Shown here one piece after another: positions 1 to 8,215 of a stretch of 64,000 nucleotides of DNA. The notes below the pieces were generated by a model, which saw nothing but the letters and a program-made list of their open reading frames with translations, had not been told where the DNA came from and ran no database searches. A program made the translations under genes and the position numbers. The stretch lies in NCBI RefSeq assembly GCF_007676705.1, contig NZ_VEBF01000010.1, positions 1-64,000 of the forward strand, written 5' to 3'. This DNA comes from Paenibacillus xylanexedens. Its GTDB lineage: Bacteria; Bacillota; Bacilli; Paenibacillales; Paenibacillaceae. Within the stretch, counting starts at the first letter, position 1; each line of letters starts with the position of its first letter.

Positions 1-175
1 AAGCTCATTTTGAATCTGACGAGATTAAAAATCTCATTTGTGCTCCAGTCGATTCAAGCCAAGACTTGTTTCCAACTTTCGCGTTTCATTCTGCAAGCAG
101 AATGTTTACTCACTCGTTGTTCAGTTTTCAAAGATCAAACTTATTTCGTTACCGAGCGTTGTTCCCCTCAGCAAC
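1..175 (-). other. Leader of an rRNA operon (partial, runs off left edge)
   Basis: Read on the minus strand, this stretch contains CTTTGAAAACTGAACAACGA followed by GTGAGTAAACATTCTGC and, near the edge, GACTGGAGCACAAATGAG. These blocks are typical of Bacillus/Paenibacillus rRNA operon leaders and 16S-23S spacers, where they serve as processing and antitermination (boxA-like) sequence. The strong promoter just upstream argues for the leader before the 16S gene rather than an internal spacer. The rRNA gene itself would lie beyond position 1. Short open frames here are not genes. Confidence 0.75.
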
Positions 176-181
176 TTTTAT

Positions 182-210
182 ATCATAACACTTCCGAACC
201 AACTTAGCAA
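182..210 (-). promoter_or_regulatory. Sigma-A promoter of the rRNA operon
   Basis: On the minus strand the -35 is TTGCTA (205-210) and the -10 is TATGAT (182-187), with an exact 17-base spacer. It directly precedes the rRNA leader. Bacillus-type rRNA operons normally have such strong sigma-A promoters, often in tandem. Confidence 0.75.
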
Positions 211-611
211 GCTCTTTTTTTAAGTTTCTTTCGAAGCTTATTTTGTTCTGCCTGCACACTTTGTTTGTCGTGTTTTTTTGGCCGGAAGTAGAATATACCA
301 TATGCACAATATGATTACTACTTGTAAAATATCCCATCAATGGCCTTATTGCTTGTTTGATATAATCTCTTTTCAAACTCTTCAATTGACGGCAATATCC
401 TCTTACTATACCCTACATACCCTCGCTAGTCTAATCTGTCTCAATATAGGTTACGAACAGATCCTATCAACATCATTACGTTCTATTATAATAAGAAACA
501 CAATACCTTATTGGAGAACAATGCTATCTATTATTTTTGACATATCGAATATAGTAATTGAACTCACTCTTCTGTGAGCATGATAGATTGTAAGCTTTAC
601 TTTCTACACGG
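211..611. other. AT-rich non-coding spacer upstream of the rRNA promoter
   Basis: No convincing gene lies here. The only longer frame (278-577, plus strand) has no ribosome binding site and low-complexity composition. AT-rich sequence upstream of rRNA promoters often holds UP elements and additional promoters. A possible distal minus-strand promoter is listed separately. Confidence 0.6.
443..470 (-). promoter_or_regulatory. Possible distal rRNA promoter
   Basis: On the minus strand TTGATA (465-470) is followed after 16 bases by TATATT (443-448). It would be a second, upstream promoter for the rRNA operon. The match is fair, but in AT-rich sequence it could be chance. Confidence 0.3.
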
Positions 612-1166
612 TCAGTCTTTGAACCTGCCCATCACTATCGTGTCATGATATTGTCCATCCGCGTGTCGCCGATCCTTTTTCAAAACGCCTTCGATTCCGA
701 AGCCACACTTTTGATATAACTCAATTGCTTTTTCATTTGTTGCCAGCACGTTCAACGTCATCTTCTCCACACCACTCTGGTCTGCCCACTCTATAGACTT
801 CTCCAACAAGTTCTTGCCAATCCCATGTCCCCAGAAATCCTTGGCTACACACACACCGAACTCAACCTTATGGCAAAAGCGCTTCAACGCTGTGCCTTCA
901 CATCGGGAGTATCCCACTATCTCACCTGCTACTACAGCAACGAGGAATATATTACGCCGCTTCTCGGTATCCGACTGGATGATACGCCGAAACCCGACTG
1001 CATCGATGTACGCCTCACCCTTTTCACGATCCATGTTCTCCGTTTCCCCATCCAGTTGTACACGAAGTGAAGACAAGGCTTCAGCATCTTTTTCCTCTGC
1101 CGATCTAATCGAGTAAGATACTCCTCTAATGTAATACTCCTGTTGCTCGATAATCATAAGAACCAA
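612..1166 (-). CDS. GNAT family N-acetyltransferase
   Basis: A 184-residue protein with the Gcn5-related acetyltransferase fold. Family members transfer an acetyl group from acetyl-CoA to an amine; the substrate here is unknown. The domain starts near residue 19 (YSIRSAEEKDAEAL). The acetyl-CoA loop (motif A) is seen as GVCVAKDFWGHGIGKNLLEK, and motif B as LNVLATNEKAIELYQKCGF, which is the classic NxxAxxLYxxxGF signature. The upstream end is a TTG codon (1164-1166) preceded by AAAGAGGAA. An in-frame ATG at 1155-1157 is possible but has worse spacing. It lies downstream of the YesN-like regulator on the same strand without a clear terminator, so it may be read through, but no functional link is evident. 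Confidence 0.85.
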   Translation of the reverse strand: MVLMIIEQQEYYIRGVSYSIRSAEEKDAEALSSLRVQLDGETENMDREKGEAYIDAVGFRRIIQSDTEKRRNIFLVAVVAGEIVGYSRCEGTALKRFCHKVEFGVCVAKDFWGHGIGKNLLEKSIEWADQSGVEKMTLNVLATNEKAIELYQKCGFGIEGVLKKDRRHADGQYHDTIVMGRFKD

Positions 1167-1210
1167 TCCGCCTATTCCTCTTTATTTAACTTAATATACT
1201 CTCTATTGCT

Positions 1211-2815
1211 CTAACCTACCTCAGACGGACTCTTGCCCGTAAGCATCTTGAACACCTGACTGAAATACGTGGCATTACGAAACCCCGTCATCTCACTTAC
1301 CTCGTATACCATGTAATGTCCTGACTGCAACAGTTCCAACGCTCTCTGAATCCGGTACCCGTTCAAATAACTGACGAAATTCTCTCCAGTCACCCTTTTG
1401 AACAGTTGACTCAGATACTTTGGATGCACGAATAGCCCCTTGGCGATCGCTTCAAAACTAATCTCTTCGGCGTAATGCAGCTCCACATACTGTTTCACCT
1501 GCTCTATCAGTTTATTGCTTTTCTTCTCGCCCATCTCTTTGCGTATCTGTTCCAGCCAGTTGCAGATAATACGGTCCATCCAGTTTACCAAATCATGCAA
1601 TGCATATTTCGATTGAATTTCACGCAAAAAATCACTCATCGCAAGCGGCGGCGTTAACATCGGATGAAGTCGATTCCAACTATGAATCAAGGTGTCAAAC
1701 AGACTGACGGCTACAACCTGTATATCCTGTATCCCAACACAGTTTCCCTCTTTCAGTAAAAGGCGAATATGATGCCACACCTCTTCCGCCTGATCGGGTC
1801 TGATATCTGCCCATGCCTCATTCCATTGGCGAAGCAATAATGAATAATCAGTCGCACTTGGCCCCGTATCCGCTGACGCTTCATAACGGTAGATGCGACT
1901 TCCACCCTGAAACTCTGCTGTTTCTACCGCTTCCCTGCTCTCCAGATAAGAGTCTATCACCTCGCATGGATGACTTTTGGATCTTCCTATTCCAGCACTT
2001 ACTTCGATTTTCAGATACGTAAAGATCTGATCGATCATCCTCTCCACAAGTGGCAGGATTTCCTCCAAATGATCTCTATCTCCTAATAGAAGCAACACAA
2101 ATACCTGATCCGAATAATCAACAATCTCTACCTGCCCATCCGCCATGTGCTCGGATTGCTCCTTTACCGTCTCCTGAATAATATCGGCTGCCCCATAGCG
2201 GAGAAGCTGCCAGTCCCGCTCTTTCATCCGTGTCAGAAATACGGGGCGATTCAATTGCAGACTAATGGCTCGTGCCTGTGAGGACATATGAATGCCTATA
2301 TACTCCATGCGTTCTTTAGGCAGCTCCTCAGCTCGATATCGCGTAGTCAGCAATTCGTGAAGAAATTGTTTGCGTAAATAGGGAAGTACCCGTCCAACCT
2401 CCTGCTTGTACGTCCGCTCCAGCCGCTCATGCCGCTCTCGTACATCTTGTTCTAATAAAACCTCACGCAACACAGACTCAATCTCCTCGACCTCTGCTGG
2501 CTTCAGCAAAAAGTGATTCACACCCCAACGCATGGCTGCCCGGGCGTTCTCGAATTCGTCATATCCACTAAGGATGATAATCGGCAGATGGGGATGATCA
2601 CGCCGCAGCGCCTGTGTAATCTCAAGCCCGGTCATCCCCGGTAGATAGACGTCGGTCATGACGAGATCTGGATGCATCCGGTGGAACAACTCCAGCGCAT
2701 CCAAGCCATTGGAAGCTGTACCTGCAATGCTTAGGCCCAGTGAAGGCCAATCGATATGTTCGGTTAGAGCCTTAACAATATGCGGATCGTCATCTACAAG
2801 CATAATGGTCTTCAT
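1211..2815 (-). CDS. YesN-like two-component response regulator, AraC-type DNA-binding domain
   Basis: A 534-residue cytoplasmic regulator. Residues 1-120 form a receiver domain with acidic residues D8-D10, phosphoacceptor D55 (MTDVYLPGM) and conserved K105 (FLLKP). The middle is a long linker typical of Paenibacillus YesN proteins. The last ~100 residues form two helix-turn-helix motifs of AraC/XylS type (FEAIAKGLFVHPKYLSQLFK, then MTGFRNATYFSQVFK). Its ATG overlaps the stop of the sensor kinase gene (ATGA), so the two are translationally coupled and form a two-component pair. By analogy with YesMN it should activate the neighbouring sugar ABC and glycosidase genes; this is inferred from context. 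Confidence 0.92.
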   Translation of the reverse strand: MKTIMLVDDDPHIVKALTEHIDWPSLGLSIAGTASNGLDALELFHRMHPDLVMTDVYLPGMTGLEITQALRRDHPHLPIIILSGYDEFENARAAMRWGVNHFLLKPAEVEEIESVLREVLLEQDVRERHERLERTYKQEVGRVLPYLRKQFLHELLTTRYRAEELPKERMEYIGIHMSSQARAISLQLNRPVFLTRMKERDWQLLRYGAADIIQETVKEQSEHMADGQVEIVDYSDQVFVLLLLGDRDHLEEILPLVERMIDQIFTYLKIEVSAGIGRSKSHPCEVIDSYLESREAVETAEFQGGSRIYRYEASADTGPSATDYSLLLRQWNEAWADIRPDQAEEVWHHIRLLLKEGNCVGIQDIQVVAVSLFDTLIHSWNRLHPMLTPPLAMSDFLREIQSKYALHDLVNWMDRIICNWLEQIRKEMGEKKSNKLIEQVKQYVELHYAEEISFEAIAKGLFVHPKYLSQLFKRVTGENFVSYLNGYRIQRALELLQSGHYMVYEVSEMTGFRNATYFSQVFKMLTGKSPSEVG

Positions 2816-4668
2816 CCTTTTTCACCGTCCAGCCACAGATTTAATTGCTCGTCGGTCTCTATACGCGGCAGCGTAATGGTCACTTCCACGCCACCCGACT
2901 CTGCATCGCTCAGTTGAACGCCATATCTCTTCCCGCAATACAGTTGAATGCGCTGATGTACATTCCGTACCCCGATACCACACGTATCTTCCAGCTCCCA
3001 GCCTTCCGGTAAACCTTGCCCATTATCCGTGATACGAATAACGATATCTAGGTGAGAGCCTTCTGCTGCTTCGTGCATGTGCACCTGAATTCGAAGTGTG
3101 CCTTCTTCGGGATGCCCGTGCATAACGGCATTTTCGATAAAGGGCTGCAAAATGATCTTGGGAATGTAACAACCGCGAATACGCGGATCAATATGTTCCT
3201 GATATTGAATAGAGAAGGGTAGACGCTCTGACTGAATGCTGACGTAGCAACGTGCATGCTCCAACTCATCCCGCAACCGAATAAATAATTTCCCCCCACT
3301 CAGTCCGATCCGTAACAGCTTACTGAGTTGTACAATCATGCGACTGATGTCTTTGGCTTCGTAATCGAGTGCACGCCAGTGGATCATGTCGAGGGTGTTG
3401 TATAGAAAATGGGGTTTGATCTGAGCCTCAAGCAAGCCCGTCTGGGCTTCCCGCTTGGCACGGCTCTCATCCTTCACCTGTTCCATCAGCGTCGTGAGTT
3501 GTGAAGCCATGTGATTGAAGCCATAAGCCAAGTGGGCGTATTCCTCTGTGAAAGACAACTGAACCCGGGTATTGAAATCCCCTTTCTCCAGTTGTCTCAT
3601 CCGCTTGATCAATTGGCGTAGAGGACGAATAATCCGCCGCACGAAGAGATACGCGAGTACTGCCGAGCACAACAACCCCAGCACCGCAATGCCGAGGATC
3701 TGCCATCCTGCTTGCCTGACTGGAGATAAAAGCATATGAACCGGGATCGTCTGCACCAGACGCCACTGAAGCATGGCCGGTCTGGAATATAGCACAAGCT
3801 GTGAACCACCGGACTGACCGGAGACCACTTCGAATCCGTCTTCTCCACGCTGGACGTGTTCCTGAATCCAGGCACTATCTACTATAGAAGAAGAAGAATC
3901 TCCATCTCCACCACTTGTATTAGAGTCATCTGGCCACTTAGACCCCTCAACGGGATTAGATTCCCCCATCTGCATGACGACTTTGCCAGCCGTATCTACC
4001 AGCAGCACCTTTCCATCCAATACCATGGGCATATCCGCAAACCTGCGTACAATGTCAGCACGACTCAGTCGAATGAGCACATAGGCAACCGTACCCCCTC
4101 GGCTGTCAAAGATTCGCTGGGCGTACCCAATTAATGATTGACCAGATTCATTCTCGCGCAAAGGTACCCATGCTGCATCTGCCTGCTCCAGTGCATCGAA
4201 CCAGGAATCACCTGATATTGTGTCTACCGGGAAGATGCGATCAGGCATGGTAACAGCTACACCGTTAAATGCATCCGTGTACAACTCTATAGAAGTAATG
4301 CCTTCACTGACGACCAGCGTATGATCCAATATGCGGGATACTTCCCGCCGTTGATGAATCTGCGAAAGTCTTCCTGTCTCCATCGTTTCGAGCAAGCTGG
4401 ACAGTTCCCGATTGCTTGCCAAAGCGTAGGCATTGCCCGTTACACTTGTGATGAAGTCAAATCCCCGTCGTGTACTCTCGTTCAGAAGAGCCAGGCGTGC
4501 TTTGCTAATCTCGGCAAAGGTGACTGCTGAGAAAGACTGATATGCCAGCCAGACCACAATCGAGACGAGCAGGAGGTTAAACGCAATAAAGCAAGTCACC
4601 ATCAATGTGGAGAGCTTGCTTTGTTGCAGCTTTTGATTAATAAATGAAGACCATCTTCCTTTCCGCAT
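2812..4668 (-). CDS. YesM-like sensor histidine kinase
   Basis: Membrane sensor kinase, 618 residues from the ATG at 4668. A longer frame reaches 4833, but that would run well into the permease gene, so the internal ATG (MRKGRWSSFINQK) is preferred; its ribosome binding site is weak. One membrane helix lies at about residues 18-43, an extracellular sensing region follows, and a second helix lies at about 323-343. Then come a HAMP region, the LytS/YesM-type kinase box with phosphoacceptor His (QIKPHFLYNTLD, about H420), the N box (PFIENAVMHG) and the G box (DNGQGLP). It follows the permease by 28 bases and overlaps the regulator by 4. It probably senses a pectin- or oligosaccharide-derived signal, alone or with the binding protein. 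Confidence 0.9.
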   Translation of the reverse strand: MRKGRWSSFINQKLQQSKLSTLMVTCFIAFNLLLVSIVVWLAYQSFSAVTFAEISKARLALLNESTRRGFDFITSVTGNAYALASNRELSSLLETMETGRLSQIHQRREVSRILDHTLVVSEGITSIELYTDAFNGVAVTMPDRIFPVDTISGDSWFDALEQADAAWVPLRENESGQSLIGYAQRIFDSRGGTVAYVLIRLSRADIVRRFADMPMVLDGKVLLVDTAGKVVMQMGESNPVEGSKWPDDSNTSGGDGDSSSSIVDSAWIQEHVQRGEDGFEVVSGQSGGSQLVLYSRPAMLQWRLVQTIPVHMLLSPVRQAGWQILGIAVLGLLCSAVLAYLFVRRIIRPLRQLIKRMRQLEKGDFNTRVQLSFTEEYAHLAYGFNHMASQLTTLMEQVKDESRAKREAQTGLLEAQIKPHFLYNTLDMIHWRALDYEAKDISRMIVQLSKLLRIGLSGGKLFIRLRDELEHARCYVSIQSERLPFSIQYQEHIDPRIRGCYIPKIILQPFIENAVMHGHPEEGTLRIQVHMHEAAEGSHLDIVIRITDNGQGLPEGWELEDTCGIGVRNVHQRIQLYCGKRYGVQLSDAESGGVEVTITLPRIETDEQLNLWLDGEKG

Positions 4669-4696
4669 GCGAAAATCAACTCGTTTCGTCTTGGAA

Positions 4697-5545
4697 TTAC
4701 CCTTTGAGTCCAGAGGTTGCGATTCCTTCCACGAAGTACTTTTGACACACGATAAATACGATAAAACATGGCACCAGCGACAATACCGACATCGCAAACA
4801 TTGGACCCCAATCGGATTGAGAGCTGGAATCAAGGAACAAACGCAGACCTAACGGCACTGTATATTTACTCACGTCGCTCAGGTAGATCAACTGACTGAA
4901 GAAGTCGTCCCATGTCCACAAGAACGTGAAAATCATCGTGGTGACCAATGCTGGGAAAGCCAGTGGAATGATGATTTTGGTGTATATTTTCACAGGACCG
5001 CATCCATCGATGGTGGCCGCCTCATCCAACTCTTTAGGCAATCCCCGGAAGAACTGCACCATAAGAAAAATGAAGAATGCGTCAGTCGCCAGCCATTTTG
5101 GCACGACGAGAGGCAGATACGTATTCACCCACTCCAGGTGGTTGAAAAGGATATACTGCGGGATCAGCGTCACATGATGTGGCAGCATGATCGTCATGAG
5201 CATCAGGCCGAAGCAGATGGCTTTGAGACGAAAATTCAGTCGGGCGAAGGCATACGCCGCCATAGAGCAGGAAATCACATTGCCCAGCACGGCGCCAAGC
5301 GATAGAACGACAGAGTTAGTTAGGAACCGGGAGAACGGATTACCCTGAATTCCCGACCAGCCATTCATGTAATTTTGCCAATTCCATTCCTGCGGCCAGA
5401 ACCAGGTCTCTGTAAAGATCATATGTCCCGGTTTGAACGAGCTACCCAGCATCCAGAGAATCGGATAGAGCATGACAAAGGCGATGCCAGAGATCAGCAC
5501 ATGTTTGCCGACGACCCATGCTGTGGAGTTCCGTTGTCCAATCAT
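4697..5545 (-). CDS. Carbohydrate ABC transporter permease (MalG/YesQ type)
   Basis: A 282-residue inner-membrane permease with about six predicted hydrophobic segments. The cytoplasmic EAA loop that docks the ATPase is visible as ELDEAATIDGCGPVKIYTKI. The family forms a heterodimer with a MalF-type partner, here encoded immediately upstream with a 4-base overlap. No ATPase gene is nearby. This is usual for Gram-positive CUT1 systems, which share a common MsmX-type ATPase encoded elsewhere. Order and neighbours resemble Bacillus yesOPQ, which imports rhamnogalacturonan fragments; the substrate is inferred from that and the GH105 gene. Confidence 0.93.
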   Translation of the reverse strand: MIGQRNSTAWVVGKHVLISGIAFVMLYPILWMLGSSFKPGHMIFTETWFWPQEWNWQNYMNGWSGIQGNPFSRFLTNSVVLSLGAVLGNVISCSMAAYAFARLNFRLKAICFGLMLMTIMLPHHVTLIPQYILFNHLEWVNTYLPLVVPKWLATDAFFIFLMVQFFRGLPKELDEAATIDGCGPVKIYTKIIIPLAFPALVTTMIFTFLWTWDDFFSQLIYLSDVSKYTVPLGLRLFLDSSSQSDWGPMFAMSVLSLVPCFIVFIVCQKYFVEGIATSGLKG

Positions 5546-6492
5546 GATTTCCCACCATCCTCATAGTGCACCCACAGCTTGCTGCTGCGGAATACGAGCA
5601 ATGTAAATACGCCAATCAGGATCACCAGCACCCAGGCCATCGCGGAAGCATAGCCCATCTGAAAGAATGAGAATCCTTTTTTGTACAGATACAGAGAGTA
5701 CATTAAGGTTGAGTTCACTGGCCCTCCGCTACCATTACTGATGACGAAGGCCTGCGTGAACGATTGAAAGGACGTAATCAGCTGCATGACGAGATTGAAG
5801 AAGATGACGGGTGACAGAATCGGCAACGTTATATAGAAGAATCTCCGCAGAGGACCTGCACCATCTACCGCTGAGGCTTCATCATACTCGGGTGGAATCT
5901 GCTTCAGGCCTGCCAGGAAAATAATCATCGACGATCCGAACTGCCACACGGATAACAGTACGATGGAGTACAGGGCATACTTCGGATTCGCAACCCAATC
6001 GGGAGCTTTAATGCCTACCATGGCAAGAACACTATTGAGTAGCCCATCCCCACCCAGCATCTTACGCCACAACATCGCAATCGCCACGCTACCCCCAAGC
6101 AATGTCGGGATGTAGTACACCGTCCGGTAAATACCGAGCCCTCGAATCCCTTTGTTGAGCAGCATCGCTACAAGCAGTGCGAAGATCAATTTGACCGGTA
6201 CGGATACAGCGACATACGTGAATGTGACTTTGAGCGACTGGGTAAACAGTTTATCCGATGTAAACATCGTCGTGTAGTTATCCAGACCGACCCAGGAAGG
6301 GGCGGCAAGGATACTGTAATCGGTGAACGAAATGTACAAGGATACCAACATGGGACCCAGGGTTAGAAATAATAATCCGACAAGCCATGGGGCAAGGAAC
6401 AGAAGCGCTGCTCCATTGTGGGCATATCTCCGTTTCACCCGCCGGCTAGCCACACGCTCGATTCGGGCTTGACTGACCTGTGATGTCGTCAT
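5542..6492 (-). CDS. Carbohydrate ABC transporter permease (MalF/YesP type)
   Basis: A 316-residue permease. After a basic N-terminus (residues 1-25) come about six membrane segments, with a typical EAA loop, YDEASAVDGAGPLRRFFYIT, before the last two. It pairs with the MalG-type permease, whose gene overlaps this one by 4 bases. It lies 48 bases downstream of the solute-binding protein gene, giving the standard binding protein-permease-permease order of CUT1 sugar importers. Confidence 0.93.
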   Translation of the reverse strand: MTTSQVSQARIERVASRRVKRRYAHNGAALLFLAPWLVGLLFLTLGPMLVSLYISFTDYSILAAPSWVGLDNYTTMFTSDKLFTQSLKVTFTYVAVSVPVKLIFALLVAMLLNKGIRGLGIYRTVYYIPTLLGGSVAIAMLWRKMLGGDGLLNSVLAMVGIKAPDWVANPKYALYSIVLLSVWQFGSSMIIFLAGLKQIPPEYDEASAVDGAGPLRRFFYITLPILSPVIFFNLVMQLITSFQSFTQAFVISNGSGGPVNSTLMYSLYLYKKGFSFFQMGYASAMAWVLVILIGVFTLLVFRSSKLWVHYEDGGKS

Positions 6493-6540
6493 CTTCGCAA
6501 CCTCCCCGCAGAATTAGAAGTCTGGAACGGTTTCAATGGT

Positions 6541-7881
6541 TTATTGACTCGATCCAAGCGCAGCCTTCGCTTCTTCAATAAACTGTGCAATCACATCCGG
6601 TGTTTTGCCTTGACCGAAGGCGATCTGCTCGCTTGCGCTCTTGAAACTCGTGTCCACTTCAGCAAACCCTTGCGGGTATGGCGGGTCAATCTCGCTGGAA
6701 TGCTTCGATACAGTATCGATAAATTGGAAAATAGTTTGCTCCGCTTCCGGCAGCGTAGGCTGCATCTGTTCACGAATGCTGGAATTGACCGGCACCCCAC
6801 GTTCAGAACCGAGAATGGCAGTTGCTTCCGGATCATTCACCATGAAATCGATGAACATGGCCACTTCTTTGGGATGTTTTGTTTTGCCATAACCGGATAA
6901 GAATTGACCTGGCTTCAGGTATTCGCCAATTTGCTGCTCGTTAACACCATGCGGAAGCACTTGTATGCCAAGCTTATGATCCTGGTTTTTGTTCACCTGC
7001 TGGAATGTCAGCAATTGATTAGACCACGCAAAATCCATGGCAGCTGTTCCAAGTGAGATCGGACGTGTCTCCAGTGCGTTGGTTGTGGATGCCGTTATCT
7101 CCGCTGTGGTGACTCCACCATTCTCACGAAGTGCACCCCACATATCGAACCATTGTTGAAGCTCCTCGCTGGTAGCGGTCATCGTGCCACCATCAAACAA
7201 TCCTTTCCCGGATTGCCGAATAAACACTTCAAACATGTTCGTTGTACCGGAAATGTCTGCCGATCCATAGAACCCCTCACCTTTGGCTGCGGCGATCTTG
7301 GTCGCAATATCCCCAAAATCCTTCCATGTCCAGCTCTCTTGTGGTTCTTCGATACCTAATTCCTGAAATACGGTGGCGTCATAGATGACACCTGGTGCGT
7401 TAACTCCGAGGGTAATTGCATATAATTTATCGTCAATCGAACCGGCTGTAATCATGCTCTGATCATGATCCTCTGTTCGCAGCTCTTTGCTCTCTGCAAA
7501 CGGGGTCAGATCAAGCAAGGCCCCACGCCGGGCAAAGTCAGTCAGAAAGGCGTAATCCATCTGGATGATATCCGGTGCATTCGAACCGGCTACCTGTGTA
7601 GTCAACTTGTCAAAGTAACCGTCCCAACCGGAATATTCAGGCTTAATGGTGATTCCCTGATGTTTCTCTTCAAACAATTGGATCACTTTGGTCGTCAGAT
7701 CATGTCTAGTCTGTGATCCCCACCAGGTCATGCGCAGTTCAACCTTACCTGATGAATCTCCTTCACTTCCACTTGCTTCTCCAGAAGAAGATGATGTATC
7801 GGTGGCCCCTCCAGAACAGGCTGTAGCGAACAATAACAGGGACAGGCAGAACAGGGTTACCCACTTTTTTGTAATCATCAT
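6541..7881 (-). CDS. Extracellular sugar-binding lipoprotein of ABC transporter (YesO-like)
   Basis: Solute-binding protein of 446 residues from the ATG at 7881, chosen because AAGGGGAGGA (7891-7900) precedes it. The open frame extends upstream only through promoter sequence. The N-terminus is a lipoprotein signal: lysines, hydrophobic core, then a lipobox ending ATAC, followed by a Ser/Gly/Glu-rich linker. The mature part has the family 1 binding-protein pattern (LRMTWWGSQTRHD near the start, then DIIQMDYAF). It should capture the sugar outside the cell for the two permeases encoded next. A cre-like site and a -10 box lie just upstream of the start. Confidence 0.92.
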   Translation of the reverse strand: MMITKKWVTLFCLSLLLFATACSGGATDTSSSSGEASGSEGDSSGKVELRMTWWGSQTRHDLTTKVIQLFEEKHQGITIKPEYSGWDGYFDKLTTQVAGSNAPDIIQMDYAFLTDFARRGALLDLTPFAESKELRTEDHDQSMITAGSIDDKLYAITLGVNAPGVIYDATVFQELGIEEPQESWTWKDFGDIATKIAAAKGEGFYGSADISGTTNMFEVFIRQSGKGLFDGGTMTATSEELQQWFDMWGALRENGGVTTAEITASTTNALETRPISLGTAAMDFAWSNQLLTFQQVNKNQDHKLGIQVLPHGVNEQQIGEYLKPGQFLSGYGKTKHPKEVAMFIDFMVNDPEATAILGSERGVPVNSSIREQMQPTLPEAEQTIFQFIDTVSKHSSEIDPPYPQGFAEVDTSFKSASEQIAFGQGKTPDVIAQFIEEAKAALGSSQ

Positions 7882-7910
7882 AAATGAATTTCCTCCCCTT
7901 CTTGCATTTA

Positions 7911-7936
7911 TGGAATCGCTTACAAAACCTATTGTA
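7911..7936 (-). promoter_or_regulatory. cre-like CcpA site and -10 box of the yes-like ABC operon
   Basis: On the minus strand TGTAAGCGATTCCA (7911-7924) matches the cre consensus TGWAANCGNTNWCA at all but one position. TACAAT (7931-7936) lies directly upstream as a likely -10, with no good -35, which fits an activator-dependent promoter. The cre would sit at the transcription start, 30 bases before the ATG, a position where CcpA normally represses. Confidence 0.6.
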
Positions 7937-8008
7937 TCGGTCCATTGCTGCACATGACATAAAGAAAAGTAAGCTTTCCTGTCAAAAAAGTAAGGAGTTA
8001 CAGGAATC

Positions 8009-8040
8009 AAAAACCACCAGGAATGATATTCCCGGCGGTT
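8009..8040 (-). terminator. Rho-independent terminator after the GH105 gene
   Basis: Minus-strand hairpin AACCGCCGGGAAT / ATTCCTGGTGGTT: a 13-pair stem with two G-U pairs and a 3-base loop, followed by TTTTTG. It separates the GH105 transcript from the ABC operon, which therefore has its own promoter. The rest of the 7937-8215 gap shows no gene. Confidence 0.8.
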
Positions 8041-8215
8041 CCGTTCCCGTATCGGTATGATTACGGGTATACATGCATGATACGTTGAGAAGAAGATAGC
8101 GGGTTGATATGGAACGAAAGTATGAACATCAAATCACGGCATTTCTTTTAATGGACCATTAGAATGTCCGAAAAGCTCGATGTTCAGCCGTAATGATGTG
8201 TTTCCTGTGGATCAG

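Noticed and set aside
10-385. Short open frames at the left edge
   Set aside because: They overlap the rRNA leader and its promoter and carry no protein features.
278-577. 99-residue plus-strand frame upstream of the rRNA promoter
   Set aside because: No ribosome site, AT-rich low-complexity composition, and it lies in the upstream activating region of an rRNA promoter.
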